Below, in pieces: positions 15,688-25,772 of a DNA stretch of 46,400 nucleotides (position 1 is the first letter of the stretch; each line of letters opens with the position of its first letter). Source of the DNA: Candidatus Ventrousia excrementavium (GTDB lineage: Bacteria > Bacillota > Clostridia > Oscillospirales > Butyricicoccaceae); contig DVMR01000030.1 of the NCBI GenBank assembly GCA_018714845.1, positions 1 through 46,400 on the forward strand. Reading direction: 5' to 3'. Made by a program: the position numbers and the translations under genes. The notes under the pieces are model-generated. The model was not told where the DNA came from. It was given only the letters and a program-made list of their open reading frames with translations, and searched no databases.

Positions 15688-17031
15688 CTACAGGCTCCAG
15701 CTGTCCATGACGCGCTGGGCCAGGGCCAGCAGCGCGCCTTTTTCGTTGCGCACCCGGCCATTCATGACCTCTTCAAGCAGTACATCAAGCAGCCGGCCAA
15801 TCTGCGGGCCGTCTGCCCCCAAAGCAATCATATCAGTGCCGCGCACTGCCAGCATCTCGCGCGAAAAAGCCTTTTTCTCGCGCAGCACCTGGTCCAGAAT
15901 TTCCTGCGTGCGGCGCAGCTCGTCCTGACGGCCGCGCCAGTCCGGGCTCTGCGCCAGATTATCGGCCCGCTTGACGCGGATGAGCAGGCGCAGGTTTTCC
16001 TCTCCCAGGCGGCTCAGCCAGCGCCGCACGCTGTTTTCGGTCGGGAAAAGATGGCTGTCATGGTACTCAACCAGCGTGCAGACCTGACGAATCAGGCTGC
16101 GGTCGTACCGCAGGCGCAGAAGCACGCCCCCGGCGATGCCGGTGCTGATCATCGGATGCCCGTAAAAATGGCCGACCCCGTCAGCATCCTCGGTGTAGCT
16201 GTGCGGCTTTCCCAAGTCGTGCAGCAGCATGACCAGTCGCAGCACCAGCTCGGGCTCGACGGCTGCAATGCTGTGCACCGTGTGCTCCCACACGTCGTAG
16301 ATATGGTGGTAGTTATTCTGGCTGAAGCCGATGGAAGGCACAATTTCGGGGATGATGACGGCGATAATCTCGGCATACTCCATGAGCACGCGCTCAACGC
16401 CCGGGCCGCACAAAAGAGCCGAAAACTCGTCGCGCACACGTTCGCTCGAAATACGCGCCAGCAGCGACCGGCACTCGATGGCGGCCTGCGCGGTTTTCTC
16501 TTCAATGGAAAAGCCCAGCACCGACGAAAAACGCAGGGCGCGCAGGATGCGCAGCGCATCCTCGCTGAAGCGCTTGCGCGGCTCGCCGACCGCGCGAAGA
16601 ATGCCGCGGGTCAGGTCGGCTGCGCCGTCAAATGGGTCGACCAGCCCGGTCTTTTCAGACCACGCCATCGCGTTGACAGTGAAATCGCGCCGAGCCAGGT
16701 CTGCCTGCAGATCAGCGGTAAAGGACACACTCGAGGGGTGGCGCAGGTCAAGATATTCGCCCTCTTCGCGGAAAGTGGTAATCTCGATGGGCATACCATC
16801 GATAATGGCCGTGACCGTGCCGTGCCGCAATCCTGTATCAGCGACGCGGTAAGCGCCCATGACCGCCTTGACCTGCTCAGGCTGGGCAGCCGTCGCCACA
16901 TCCCAGTCAGCCGGATCGCGCGCCATCAGTGTGTCACGCACACAGCCGCCGACCACATAGGCCGAATATCCGGCGCCTTCCAAAGCGCGCAGCACTGTAC
17001 GCACCTGCACGGGAATCTGCTCTAAAAACAT
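15688..17031 (-). CDS. cca: CCA-adding tRNA nucleotidyltransferase with HD domain
   Basis: Adds or repairs the 3' CCA end of tRNAs. The 447-residue protein has the class II nucleotidyltransferase core: VGGCVRD (27-33), the DWD metal pair (42-44), RRDFTVNAM (114-122) and EDALRILRALRF (157-168). A C-terminal HD phosphohydrolase region with LLHDLGKPHS (HD at 271-272) follows, as in many Clostridial CCA enzymes. I chose the second of two tandem ATG codons (17031), six bases after GGAGG; a longer frame to 17085 has no support. It lies downstream of ftsH but beyond a hairpin at 17071-17089, so it may be partly separate. Confidence 0.94.
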   Translation of the reverse strand: MFLEQIPVQVRTVLRALEGAGYSAYVVGGCVRDTLMARDPADWDVATAAQPEQVKAVMGAYRVADTGLRHGTVTAIIDGMPIEITTFREEGEYLDLRHPSSVSFTADLQADLARRDFTVNAMAWSEKTGLVDPFDGAADLTRGILRAVGEPRKRFSEDALRILRALRFSSVLGFSIEEKTAQAAIECRSLLARISSERVRDEFSALLCGPGVERVLMEYAEIIAVIIPEIVPSIGFSQNNYHHIYDVWEHTVHSIAAVEPELVLRLVMLLHDLGKPHSYTEDADGVGHFYGHPMISTGIAGGVLLRLRYDRSLIRQVCTLVEYHDSHLFPTENSVRRWLSRLGEENLRLLIRVKRADNLAQSPDWRGRQDELRRTQEILDQVLREKKAFSREMLAVRGTDMIALGADGPQIGRLLDVLLEEVMNGRVRNEKGALLALAQRVMDSWSL

Positions 17032-17063
17032 CATTCCCCTCCTTTCAACAGGGGTTTTAACAC

Positions 17064-17089
17064 CGGAAAAGGCCGTGCTCTGCACGGCC
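17064..17089 (-). terminator. Probable terminator of the gdpP-ftsH operon
   Basis: GGCCGTGC and GCACGGCC form an 8-bp stem with a 3-base loop; on the minus strand TTTTCC follows. It lies about 90 bases after the ftsH stop. The T-run is short. Confidence 0.6.
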
Positions 17090-17176
17090 CTGCCGGAAGT
17101 CTGCTACGCCGCAAAGCGATTCGCAGCTTGTTTTTCAGTCCTGCATTGTCTGCGGACCGTTCAAAGTATTCAAATC

Positions 17177-19066
17177 TTACGCGGGCTGGGGAGCCGGCGG
17201 TTCGCTGCCGTCTGAGAACAGCTTTTCAAACTCTTCGCCGTCCATAGTCTCATGCTTGAGCAGGTATTCGGCAATCTGATGCAGCTTGTCGATGTGCTGC
17301 TGAATCAGGTTGCGGCAGCGCTCGTAAGCGCCGTCAATCATGCTCTTGATTTCGCGGTCAATCAGAGATGCAGTCTCATCCGACAGGTTGCGGGACGTTG
17401 CAAAGTCGCGGCCCAAAAAGACCTCGTCGTGCGCACTCGAGAAGCAGATGGGGCCCAGCACATCACTCATGCCGTACTTGGTGACCATGCGGCGGGCAAT
17501 GGCGCTGGCGCGCTCGATGTCGTTGGACGCGCCCGAGGAAACGTCGTCAAGCACCAGCTTTTCCGCCACACGCCCGCCGAGCAGAACGACCAGCTCATCC
17601 AAAAGCTCGCCCTTGGACTCATAGTACTTGTCGGTGCTGGGCGGCGACATGGTAAAGCCGCCGGCACGGCCGCGCGGGATAATGGAAATCTGGTACACCG
17701 GGTCCTGCGAAGGCAAAAGCCGGGTGACCAGCGCGTGCCCTGCTTCGTGGTAGGCTGTCAGCTTGCGCTCGTGCTCGGTGATAACGCGGCTCTTTTTCTC
17801 ATTGCCCATGATGACCTTCAAAAAGGCGTCGTCGATTTCGCCCAGGCCAATCTTCTGCTTTTGGCGGCGGGCGGCGAGCAGCGCCGCCTCGTTGAGCAGG
17901 TTTTCAAGGTCAGCACCCGTAAAGCCAGCCGTCGTTCGGGCAATGGCGTCAAAGCTGACATTGTCCTCAAACGGCTTGTGACGCGAGTGCACCTTCAAAA
18001 TCTCAAGACGGCCCTTGATATCAGGCACGCCGATATAGATTTGGCGGTCAAATCGGCCGGGCCGCAGAAGCGCCGGATCGAGGATGTCTGCACGGTTGGT
18101 CGCGGCAATGACGATGACGCCCGAGTTGCCGCCGAAGCCGTCCATCTCGACGAGCAACTGGTTGAGCGTCTGCTCGCGCTCGTCATGTCCGCCGCCGAGC
18201 CCAGCGCCGCGCTGACGGCCGACAGCGTCAATCTCGTCGATAAAGACAATGGCCGGCGCATTCTTTTTAGCCTGCTCGAACAGGTCGCGCACGCGCGACG
18301 CGCCGACGCCGACATACAGCTCGACAAAGTCAGAGCCCGAAATCGAGAAGAACGGCACGCCCGCTTCGCCGGCCACAGCCTTGGCAATCAACGTCTTGCC
18401 AGTACCCGGAGGGCCGACCAGCAAAACGCCCTTGGGGATGCGAGCGCCCAGGTCGATAAACTTTTGCGGGGACTTAAGGAAATCGACAACCTCTTCAAGC
18501 TCGCCCTTTTCCTCATCCGCGCCAGCCACGTCTTTAAAGGTGACCTTTTTGTTCTCGTCGGTTGCCAGACGTGCCCGGGACTTGCCGAAATTCATGGCGT
18601 TCTTCTCGCCGCCGCCCTGCTTGTTCATCATATAATACCAGAACACGGCGAACAGCACAATGATTACGATATAGGGCAGCAGGCTGTACCACCAGGGAAT
18701 GGTCTGGATGATGTATTCCTGGCTTTCCAACACACCCGACGCGCGCTGCTCGCGAATGAGCGCGCCCAAATCATACAGGAAGATGTCCCCGCTGGGGATG
18801 ACATGGCTGATGACCGTGCCGTCACGCAGCTCGAGCAGCAGGTTGTCGCCGTCAACGGTGACCGCCCGGACCTGCTCCTGCTCAAACAGCCGGACGATGT
18901 CTGACCACGACACCTGCGGCGCAGGTTCGGTGTCCAGCAGCACGGCGATGGTCCCCATCAGCACAACCAGCAGAATGATATAAAATCCGATACCTCTTGT
19001 TTTGTTGTTCAAAGGCTTTTTGCCCACCTTTCCGGGGCCTTTGCCCCGCGCCGGCCCGTCCGGCAT
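17177..19066 (-). CDS. ftsH: ATP-dependent zinc metalloprotease FtsH
   Basis: A membrane-bound AAA+ protease that removes damaged or regulatory membrane and cytosolic proteins. The 629 residues show two membrane helices (about 26-45 and 128-147) around an extracytoplasmic domain, the Walker A GPPGTGKT (218-225), Walker B FIDEID (275-280), the second region of homology (about 322-342), and the zinc site HEAGH (440-444). The ATG directly follows the hpt TAA with no spacing and no Shine-Dalgarno, suggesting translational coupling. The Pro-rich C-terminal tail is short. Part of the tilS-hpt-ftsH order common in Firmicutes. Confidence 0.97.
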   Translation of the reverse strand: MPDGPARGKGPGKVGKKPLNNKTRGIGFYIILLVVLMGTIAVLLDTEPAPQVSWSDIVRLFEQEQVRAVTVDGDNLLLELRDGTVISHVIPSGDIFLYDLGALIREQRASGVLESQEYIIQTIPWWYSLLPYIVIIVLFAVFWYYMMNKQGGGEKNAMNFGKSRARLATDENKKVTFKDVAGADEEKGELEEVVDFLKSPQKFIDLGARIPKGVLLVGPPGTGKTLIAKAVAGEAGVPFFSISGSDFVELYVGVGASRVRDLFEQAKKNAPAIVFIDEIDAVGRQRGAGLGGGHDEREQTLNQLLVEMDGFGGNSGVIVIAATNRADILDPALLRPGRFDRQIYIGVPDIKGRLEILKVHSRHKPFEDNVSFDAIARTTAGFTGADLENLLNEAALLAARRQKQKIGLGEIDDAFLKVIMGNEKKSRVITEHERKLTAYHEAGHALVTRLLPSQDPVYQISIIPRGRAGGFTMSPPSTDKYYESKGELLDELVVLLGGRVAEKLVLDDVSSGASNDIERASAIARRMVTKYGMSDVLGPICFSSAHDEVFLGRDFATSRNLSDETASLIDREIKSMIDGAYERCRNLIQQHIDKLHQIAEYLLKHETMDGEEFEKLFSDGSEPPAPQPA

Positions 19067-19633
19067 TTAAACTTGGGATGAATGTGTTTCATACATTTCA
19101 CGTTTCAATACCGCAATTTCGGGATAATTGCGGTACTGCTCGGCATAGTCCAGGCCGTAACCCACAATAAATTCGTCAGGCACTGTCAGCCCGCGGTAGT
19201 CAATCTCAACCGGGACTTTGCGGCGTGCCGGCTTGTCAAGCAAAGCGCACAGTCGTACCGACGCCGGGCGGCGCGCCCGCAGAAGCTCGAGCAGATAAGA
19301 CAGCGTGACGCCACTGTCCAGTATGTCCTCAACTACTATAACATGTCTGCCCTCGATATTGGTGTCTAAATCTTTAATTATTTGCACCTGACCCGATGAT
19401 TTTGCCCCCTTGCCATAGCTGGACACAGCCATAAAATCGACCGTGCAGGGCACGGTGATTTCACGTACCAGATCGGCCATAAAGATGAATGCTCCCTTGA
19501 GCACACTGACCATAAGGGGATTTTTCCCCGCGTAATCGCGGGAAATGCGTGCGCCGAGCTCGGAAACCGTGTTCTTCAGCTGCTCGCTCGTGATGAGCAC
19601 CCGCTCGATGCCCTGCGTCAGTTCAGTGTTCAT
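19067..19633 (-). CDS. hpt: Hypoxanthine phosphoribosyltransferase
   Basis: Salvages hypoxanthine and guanine to IMP and GMP using PRPP. The 188-residue protein has the PRPP-binding VVEDILDSGVTL motif at about 100-111, the flexible-loop SSYGKG at 71-76, and the VPDEFIVGYGLDY C-terminal signature. Its ATG overlaps the tilS stop by four bases (ATGA) and its TAA abuts the ftsH ATG. This tilS-hpt-ftsH arrangement is conserved in Bacillus and Clostridia. Confidence 0.97.
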   Translation of the reverse strand: MNTELTQGIERVLITSEQLKNTVSELGARISRDYAGKNPLMVSVLKGAFIFMADLVREITVPCTVDFMAVSSYGKGAKSSGQVQIIKDLDTNIEGRHVIVVEDILDSGVTLSYLLELLRARRPASVRLCALLDKPARRKVPVEIDYRGLTVPDEFIVGYGLDYAEQYRNYPEIAVLKREMYETHSSQV

Positions 19634-20982
19634 TCTCTGCCCCTCCTGGCGGCCACAGCGACCGCCCGCTGTTCCTCCTCTTTTTCTGCCGTATATGCAC
19701 GATCCCAGAACAGGGCCCGTATTTTTTTATTATCGCACAAAACCGGCGTTCTGTCACGGTCTTTTTGCGGAATTTTCCTGTCAATCATCCATTTTTTCAA
19801 CAGCCTGTGCCCGCCGGGCAGCCTGATAACATCGCCCGCGGCGCGCGGACGCACAAACAGGCCGTCCTGTGTGCCCTCGGGCGACAAAAAGGCCGCCATC
19901 GGCCAGTCTGTAACGCGCTCGGGCGCCAGACACAGCGTCCACTCGCCCCACTGCACAGGCATGCCCGGTTCCAGACGGACACAGGGCAGCGGCGTGCGCG
20001 TGCGCTCGCGTCCGAGCACCAGCTTTTCATACCGGCGCGACGCCGTGATGCCGCCCGGCAGGTCGGCCTGTGCCGACGGGTCACCGCCCGCGCACAGCGC
20101 CAAAACGGCCTGCGCATGGCGCATGGTAAAGACGCCCTCGCGCCCCCCGGCGCGGACATACAGGATGCGGACCGCCCGTCCGGCGACCGCCGGGTGAGTC
20201 TCTGCCAGCGCGGCAGCGTCCATCACGATAACTTCGCCTTCATACACGGCTCTGTCTGCCAGCTCGCGCGCGCAGCGCAGAAGGAATTCGCCGTCAAGAC
20301 GGGCCAGCTCTGCCGCACGCGCCATATTGGCATCCGCCTGCGGGTTGATGCTTTTCAGCGCCGGCATAACGGTGTGGCGCACCAGATTGCGCGGGATGCT
20401 CTGGTCAAAATTGCTCTCGTCCTGCGCCCAGCGCAGACCGTTTTGCCGGGCATAACGCTCGACCTGCGCCCGCGTCACGTCAATCAGGGGCCGGATGAAC
20501 GCGCCCCGCACGGGCGGAATGCCGCCCAGGCCGACCGTACCGCTTCCGCGCACCAGATTGAGCAGCATGGTCTCGCAGCTGTCGTCCCGGTGATGGGCCG
20601 TGGCAATGCGTTCGCTGCCGCTTTCCCGGGCCGCGCGCTGGAGAAAATCATAGCGCAGCCTGCGCGCAGCCTCTTCAAGCGAGATTCCCTGCTGCCGTGC
20701 ATAAGCCGGTACGTCGCCCTGCTCATGAAAGAGCGGAATCTCAAGCGACGCACACAGGGACCGCACCAGCGCAAGCTCGCCTTCAGCCGCATCGGGCCGG
20801 ATGCCGTGAGAAAAATGCGCTGCACACAGCCGAATGTCAAGCCGCGGCGCCAAAAGCGCCAGCGCATGCGTCATGCTCACCGAGTCGGCACCGCCGGACA
20901 GCGCGCACAGCACGGTCTGCCCGGGCTGCGTCATGCAGTGCTTTTGCAGCGTGCGCCATACAGCGGTCAAAAGCTCGTCCAT
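19630..20982 (-). CDS. tilS: tRNA(Ile)-lysidine synthase
   Basis: Converts C34 of the CAU-anticodon tRNA(Ile) to lysidine so that it reads AUA. The 450-residue enzyme has the PP-loop ATP pyrophosphatase signature SGGADS (29-34) and the ATAHHRDDSCETML region typical of TilS, followed by TilS C-terminal substrate-binding domains ending in IPQKDRDRTPVLCD. I chose the ATG at 20982, five bases after the dnaB TAA; an in-frame upstream start would lie inside dnaB. A weak GGCGGA is the only ribosome site. Essential in most bacteria. Confidence 0.96.
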   Translation of the reverse strand: MDELLTAVWRTLQKHCMTQPGQTVLCALSGGADSVSMTHALALLAPRLDIRLCAAHFSHGIRPDAAEGELALVRSLCASLEIPLFHEQGDVPAYARQQGISLEEAARRLRYDFLQRAARESGSERIATAHHRDDSCETMLLNLVRGSGTVGLGGIPPVRGAFIRPLIDVTRAQVERYARQNGLRWAQDESNFDQSIPRNLVRHTVMPALKSINPQADANMARAAELARLDGEFLLRCARELADRAVYEGEVIVMDAAALAETHPAVAGRAVRILYVRAGGREGVFTMRHAQAVLALCAGGDPSAQADLPGGITASRRYEKLVLGRERTRTPLPCVRLEPGMPVQWGEWTLCLAPERVTDWPMAAFLSPEGTQDGLFVRPRAAGDVIRLPGGHRLLKKWMIDRKIPQKDRDRTPVLCDNKKIRALFWDRAYTAEKEEEQRAVAVAARRGRE

Positions 20983-20987
20983 GCTCG

Positions 20988-22319
20988 TTATCCGCCGGTG
21001 TGAATGCGTTCCTGGGTGGAAAAGGTGGTGAACTGCCCCATCCATTGCAGGTTGACGCTGCCCGTTTCACCGTGGCGGTTTTTGGCCACGATGATCTCAG
21101 CGACATTTTTGTTTTCGCTGTCCTGGTCATAATAGTCATCACGGTAGATGAACATGACGACGTCGGCGTCCTGTTCAATCGAGCCCGATTCGCGCAGGTC
21201 AGACAACATCGGCCGCTTGTCGGTGCGACTTTCAGGCCCGCGCGAAAGCTGGGACAGGCACAGCACCGGCACATTGAGTTCTTTGGCCATAATCTTGAGC
21301 GAGCGCGAGATTTCGCCGACCTCCTGCACGCGGTTTTCGGTGCGGCGGCTGCCGCGCATGAGCTGCAGATAGTCGATGATGACCAGCCCCAGCCTGTCCC
21401 CCAGGCGGCGGCACTTGGCCTTCATTTCAGGCACCGTGATATTGGAATTGTCGTCAATGACGATGTTCATGTCCGACAGGCGGCTCGATGCGCCGGCCAG
21501 CCGTCGCCAGTCGTCGTCACTCAGGGTTCCCATTTTGATTTTTTTGTTGTCCACCAGCGCCTCGCTCGACATCAGACGCATGGCGAGCTGCTGCGCCGAC
21601 ATCTCGAGCTGAAAGATGGCGACAATTTTATCCTCGCTTTTGGCCGCAGCCAGCGCCATATTGAGCGCAATGCTCGTTTTGCCCATGCCCGGCCGTGCCG
21701 CCATCAGAATGAGCTCGGACTTATTGAGTCCGCCGATATAGTTGTCCAGCTCGCGGAACCCGGTGGGCACGCCGGGCAGCTTGCCCGGGTGGGCCGCCAT
21801 CTCGTCCAGATGGTCATACACCAGCCGGATGGCCGCTTTGATGCTGGTCAGACCCGAAATCTCACGCCCCTGGCGGATGGCGTAGATTTTCTGTTCTGCC
21901 AGCTCGGCAATGTCCTGCGGGTCGTCCTGCTCGCTGCGCGTCAGCTCCAGTATTTCGCCGGCCGCAGTCTGCAGCTCGCGCAGCATGCTCTTGCCGCGCA
22001 CAATGGCGGCGTATTCCTCGACATTGGCCGCAGACGGCGTCGTTTCAATGAGCTGCAGAAAGTAGTCGCGGTTGGCCTGCTCCTTGTACCCCAGGGCCTT
22101 CATTTCGTCGAGCACTGTGACCGGGTCGATAATCTTGGCCGCCGTGAACATGTGCGAAATGGTCTCAAAAATCAGGCGGTTGGTCTCGATGTAAAAGTCA
22201 TCGGCCGACAAAAGCTCGATGACGCGCGGCGCACTCTTGGGATCAATGAGCACCGACCCCAAAACAGCCTGTTCGGCCTCGACGCTGTAAGGGGTCTGCC
22301 GCGAATACAAATCGTTCAT
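20988..22319 (-). CDS. dnaB: Replicative DNA helicase DnaB
   Basis: Hexameric helicase that unwinds DNA at the replication fork (called DnaC in Bacillus). The 443 residues comprise an N-terminal primase-interacting domain (about 10-110), a linker, and a RecA-like ATPase with Walker A ARPGMGKT (208-215), Walker B VIIDYLQLM, and DLRESGSIEQDADVV. No intein interrupts it. GGGAGG lies seven bases before the ATG. It follows rplI by 26 bases in the conserved gdpP-rplI-dnaB order. Confidence 0.97.
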   Translation of the reverse strand: MNDLYSRQTPYSVEAEQAVLGSVLIDPKSAPRVIELLSADDFYIETNRLIFETISHMFTAAKIIDPVTVLDEMKALGYKEQANRDYFLQLIETTPSAANVEEYAAIVRGKSMLRELQTAAGEILELTRSEQDDPQDIAELAEQKIYAIRQGREISGLTSIKAAIRLVYDHLDEMAAHPGKLPGVPTGFRELDNYIGGLNKSELILMAARPGMGKTSIALNMALAAAKSEDKIVAIFQLEMSAQQLAMRLMSSEALVDNKKIKMGTLSDDDWRRLAGASSRLSDMNIVIDDNSNITVPEMKAKCRRLGDRLGLVIIDYLQLMRGSRRTENRVQEVGEISRSLKIMAKELNVPVLCLSQLSRGPESRTDKRPMLSDLRESGSIEQDADVVMFIYRDDYYDQDSENKNVAEIIVAKNRHGETGSVNLQWMGQFTTFSTQERIHTGG

Positions 22320-22345
22320 TGTATTCCCTCCCGGGGATAAGACCT

Positions 22346-22792
22346 TTATTCCTCAGTGACGGCGACGCGCACCGTGCCGGTGATTTCAGTGTACAGCCTG
22401 GCCTTGACCTCAAAGGTGCCGAAGCTTTTGATGGGTTCGTCGAGCTGCAGCCTGGCCTTGGGAATGTCAATGTGATGCTGGCGCATGAGCTCTTCCGAAA
22501 TTTCCTTTGTGGTGACGCTGCCGAACAGACGCCCGCCGGTGCCGGCCTTGGCCTTGATTTCGACGCGGATATCCTCAAGCTGCTTTTTCAGCGCAAGCGC
22601 GGCCTGCTTTTCCTGCTCAACGCGGCGTGCCGCCGCCTCATCCTGCAGGCGCTTGGTGTTCAAAGCATCGGCCGTCGCCTCAGCGGCCAGCTTGCGCGGG
22701 AACAAAAAGTTGCGCGCATACCCGTCTGACACGTTGATGAGCTGGCCTTTTTTCCCCTGTCCCTTGACGTCCTGCAACAAAATGACTTTCAT
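22346..22792 (-). CDS. rplI: 50S ribosomal protein L9
   Basis: The 148-residue length and sequence are standard for bL9: N-terminal domain with [13 protein letters not shown] and [13 protein letters not shown], a long basic/acidic central helix (about 45-75), and a C-terminal RNA-binding domain (about 80-148). AGGAGA lies nine bases before the ATG. Located between gdpP and dnaB as in Bacillus. Confidence 0.98.
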   Translation of the reverse strand: MKVILLQDVKGQGKKGQLINVSDGYARNFLFPRKLAAEATADALNTKRLQDEAAARRVEQEKQAALALKKQLEDIRVEIKAKAGTGGRLFGSVTTKEISEELMRQHHIDIPKARLQLDEPIKSFGTFEVKARLYTEITGTVRVAVTEE

Positions 22793-22826
22793 ATCGTTGA
22801 TCTCCTTCTGGTGGTTGTTGATTGTA

Positions 22827-24878
22827 TCAATGCGTGCCGCCCTTTTCAGTGGACTGCCCGTCCTGCGCGGCCTTTCTGTCCTGCTCCTCGATTTCGGCCA
22901 GGTACTCGAGCACGGCCCTTTTGACCAGCTCGCTCACCTCGGGCGGCTTTTTGTCGGCAAACTGGGCGCCCGCCATGTTCATGCTTCCGCCGCCGCCGAT
23001 TTTTTCCATGACAAACTGCACGTTGATCTGCCCGTATGACCGGGCCGAGACCGATGTCCCCACGCCCTCGCCGTACACGACGATCGCCGCTCGGATTCCT
23101 TTGAGGTTGATGAGCTCGTCAGCCGCCTGTGAAGCAACGGCACGCTCGACTTCGTCGCTTGTGACCGACAGCGACACGCCGGGGGCGAATTCATGCGCGC
23201 CCGCAATGAGCTGGCATTTTTTCACAAAGCCCTCAAGGTCGCCGGAAAACAGCTTGCGCACCTCGACAGTGTCCGCGCCCAGCTGCTTGAGGTAGGCCGC
23301 GGCTTCAAAAGTGCGCACGCCTGTCTTGACGGTAAAGCTCTTGGTGTCGAGCACAATGCCCGCCAGAATGGCTTCGGCCTCGAGCCGCGTGACATCCTGC
23401 GGGGTGACGATATACTGCAAAAGCTCCGCGACCAGCTCACTGGCCGAACTGGCGTAGGGTTCATGCATGCTGATGGCACTGTTTTCGATATAGTTGGCCG
23501 CGCGGCGGTGGTGGTCAATGACCGCGACGCGCTGCACGGTCTGCAAGAGCTTCTCAGACTCTACGATATCGGGCCGCGAGGTGTCGACCACAATGAGCAG
23601 CGAGCTGCCGTCAGCGCGCACAATGGCCTCGTCCTCGGTCAGGAAGCTGTCCTTATACTCCGGCTGCTCCTTCATCTGCCGGACCAGGCTGAGCGCCGCA
23701 GTCTTTTCCTCGTCAACCAGCAGGTAATAAGGCTTGCCGCACTTGCGCACTGCCGCGCACACGCCTGCGGCGGCGCCAATGCAGTCAAGGTCAGAAAAAC
23801 GGTGGCCCATGACAAAAACCTGCGAGCTGTCGCGAATGAGCTGGCGCAGCGCGTTGGCCATGACGCGCGACTTGACCTTAGTGCGCTTTTCCAGCTCGCG
23901 GCTGCGGCCGCCGTAAAACTCAAATGCGTTTTTGGACTTGATGACGACCTGGTCGCCACCGCGCGACAGCGCCATATCAAGCCCCAGCGACGCGAATTGA
24001 TACAGCTCGTAAAGGGTGTACTCCCCCTTGCCGATGCCGATGGACAGCGTAGCCGCAATGCCCTCGCTGTTCTGAACCTGGTGCATTTTTTCAATAATTG
24101 AAAACTTATCCTGTACAAAGTCAAGCAGATTGTGGTTTTCAAAAATAAACAGGTACTTGTCACGCTCGAGCCGCCGCATGATGCCGTCGGTCGGCGCCGT
24201 CCACTCATTGAGCATTTTATCGATAGAGGCCGTCAGGGTCGACTTTTCCGACTCGCTCAGGCCCTTGTAAAGCTCTTCGTAGCTGTCGAGCATGACAAGC
24301 GCCACGACCGGGCGCGAGCGCTCGTGCTCGTCGCGCAGCGTGGCAAACTCGGTGATGTCGACCCAGAACAGCGTGGCCAGCAGGCTGCGCGCCCCACTTT
24401 TCCCCGATGCGCGCACCACATTGCCGTACACGGTGAACTTGCGCTCGCCGACGCTGACGTCATAGGGGCAGACGGTTCGCCCTTCCATAATCCAGCGGGT
24501 GTCAAAGCCGGGCACAGCGTCTGAGATATGCATGTCAAAAAAGCCTTCGTGCGCACCTGTCATCTCGATAAAGCCGTCGTTGTACCAGATGACCTCACCG
24601 GTGTCGAGCCGCAGGATGATGGTGGGCAGCGGAAAATTGACCAGCGAGTGTTTGGAAACATCATCGACCTGAAAAGCCAGATTTTCGACATATCGCCTGA
24701 TCTCAGCTGAGCGTTTTTTGGCCCTGCTTTTGTAAAAAACATAGACCAGCACCACCAGCACAAGCTCGGCCGCGCCCACCCACACAGAAAAAAACATCGA
24801 AGCCAGTGCAAACAAAATGAGAACAAAAAAGTTGAGCTTCATGCCCGGTTCCATTATACGCGCCAGCTTTTTGTCCAA
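22827..24878 (-). CDS. gdpP: Cyclic-di-AMP phosphodiesterase GdpP (DHH/DHHA1)
   Basis: Hydrolyses c-di-AMP, which controls osmolyte uptake and wall stress. The 683 residues show two membrane helices (about 14-49), a PAS domain (about 60-150), a degenerate GGDEF domain (about 185-320), then the DHH domain with [11 protein letters not shown] (358-368), VVDTSRPD and DHHRR (455-459), and DHHA1 with [10 protein letters not shown] near residue 640. All metal-binding positions I can check are present, so it should be active. TTG start at 24878 with GGAGGG upstream. A promoter at 24954-24982 heads the gdpP-to-ftsH run. Confidence 0.95.
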   Translation of the reverse strand: MDKKLARIMEPGMKLNFFVLILFALASMFFSVWVGAAELVLVVLVYVFYKSRAKKRSAEIRRYVENLAFQVDDVSKHSLVNFPLPTIILRLDTGEVIWYNDGFIEMTGAHEGFFDMHISDAVPGFDTRWIMEGRTVCPYDVSVGERKFTVYGNVVRASGKSGARSLLATLFWVDITEFATLRDEHERSRPVVALVMLDSYEELYKGLSESEKSTLTASIDKMLNEWTAPTDGIMRRLERDKYLFIFENHNLLDFVQDKFSIIEKMHQVQNSEGIAATLSIGIGKGEYTLYELYQFASLGLDMALSRGGDQVVIKSKNAFEFYGGRSRELEKRTKVKSRVMANALRQLIRDSSQVFVMGHRFSDLDCIGAAAGVCAAVRKCGKPYYLLVDEEKTAALSLVRQMKEQPEYKDSFLTEDEAIVRADGSSLLIVVDTSRPDIVESEKLLQTVQRVAVIDHHRRAANYIENSAISMHEPYASSASELVAELLQYIVTPQDVTRLEAEAILAGIVLDTKSFTVKTGVRTFEAAAYLKQLGADTVEVRKLFSGDLEGFVKKCQLIAGAHEFAPGVSLSVTSDEVERAVASQAADELINLKGIRAAIVVYGEGVGTSVSARSYGQINVQFVMEKIGGGGSMNMAGAQFADKKPPEVSELVKRAVLEYLAEIEEQDRKAAQDGQSTEKGGTH

Positions 24879-24894
24879 AACGAGCCCTCCTGTC

Positions 24895-24914
24895 GGGCGC
24901 TGCCGGAAGCGCCC
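24895..24914 (-). other. Hairpin just upstream of the gdpP ribosome site
   Basis: GGGCGCT and AGCGCCC form a 7-bp GC-rich stem that ends about four bases before the GGAGGG of gdpP. It could limit or stabilise translation initiation. Confidence 0.45.
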
Positions 24915-24953
24915 TTTTCAATGCACAGCAGCTGTATGCCGCGCTGTGCCGGC

Positions 24954-24982
24954 AGTATATATGTATGCTTATTATATCACAA
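24954..24982 (-). promoter_or_regulatory. Promoter for the gdpP-rplI-dnaB operon
   Basis: On the minus strand: TTGTGA (24977-24982), a 17-base spacer and TATACT (24954-24959). Confidence 0.65.
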
Positions 24983-25028
24983 CAGGATGGCCTGTGTCAT
25001 CACCCTGCGGCAAGAAAAACCGTCCGAT

Positions 25029-25649
25029 TTAAAACCCGTACAGCCGTCCTGCGACCAATAGCTCGGCAAAAAGCAGAAAATGCCCGGCAAACAGCGCGCC
25101 CAGATACGCCCAGGCGCCGACTGCAGGGGACTTGTTCCCCAGTTTTATGACGCGGCTGAGCAGCGCAAACGCAGCGTATCCCGCAAGAGCGCCCAATGTG
25201 TTGAGCAGCAGGTCGTCGACATCGGTGCTGCGGTGATTGCACAGCTGGCTCAGCTCAATACACAGTGAAACGGCAAAGCCGGCAGCGGCCGTGCGCGCAG
25301 GGCGGCGCAGTTCGGGCCACAGCTGCGGCAGCAGAAATCCCAGCGGCGCTGTCATGGCGACATTGAGCGCGTAGCCGAGCATGTCAATCTCCTGCGAAAA
25401 GGGTATCAGGTTGACTTCCCCGCCGCCGGCGCGCACGCCATAAGACAGGGCGTCAAAGATTGTCCCCGCCCCAGTGACGTGAAAGACCGCCGCCATATAC
25501 GCGCCCAACAGCGCCAGGCCGGCCAGCTGCCGGCCCGTCATGGCAGGCAGACCTGTATCCCGGCCCCGGCATGAGACATAAAGGCATAAAAGTGCGGCCG
25601 GCAGCAGTGTGCACAAAAGCTCGTACCCGTTCAAAAGCATTTCTTCCAT
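25029..25649 (-). CDS. VanZ-family membrane protein
   Basis: A 206-residue polytopic protein with about five to six membrane helices. The VanZ core is visible as VNLIPFSQEIDMLGYALNVAMTAPLGFLLP-type sequence (about 83-112, here in overlapping short motifs NLIPF, LNVAM and PLGFLLP) and the conserved ELSQL...RSTDVDDLLLNTLGA near residues 132-155. VanZ raises teicoplanin tolerance in enterococci, but most family members have no known role and this one is not near van resistance genes. I chose the ATG at 25649 with GGGGAAAG upstream. It has its own extended -10 promoter. Confidence 0.85.
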   Translation of the reverse strand: MEEMLLNGYELLCTLLPAALLCLYVSCRGRDTGLPAMTGRQLAGLALLGAYMAAVFHVTGAGTIFDALSYGVRAGGGEVNLIPFSQEIDMLGYALNVAMTAPLGFLLPQLWPELRRPARTAAAGFAVSLCIELSQLCNHRSTDVDDLLLNTLGALAGYAAFALLSRVIKLGNKSPAVGAWAYLGALFAGHFLLFAELLVAGRLYGF

Positions 25650-25711
25650 ATTCTTTCCCCGCTTTCCGGCAAAGCGCTCAAAAACGGGCAAGGGCGCTTT
25701 CGCCGGTATCC

Positions 25712-25720
25712 ATTATACCA
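25712..25720 (-). promoter_or_regulatory. Extended -10 promoter for the vanZ-like gene
   Basis: TGGTATAAT on the minus strand, about 65 bases before the start; no good -35 at normal spacing. Confidence 0.55.
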
Positions 25721-25772
25721 GGCAAAAGCGCCGGATGCTTTAAGACGGGCTGACGACTTTCTTGCGATTTTC

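Noticed and set aside
15664-17025. Long open frame of 453 codons on the plus strand opposite cca
   Set aside because: It is an antisense shadow of the high-GC cca gene; the product is rich in Arg, Gln, His and Ala without motifs, and the opposite frame has all catalytic motifs of a CCA enzyme. The same applies to long open frames opposite ftsH (17252-18904), dnaB/tilS (19765-22340), RNase J (26968-28401), feoB (30050-31381), the nucleoside-recognition gene (1357-2172) and GH3 (40769-42046).
25029-25649. Glycopeptide resistance locus because of VanZ and a VanR/VanS-like pair
   Set aside because: There is no vanHAX ligase, dehydrogenase or dipeptidase gene, and the two-component genes are over 10 kb away. 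VanZ-family proteins are common without resistance.
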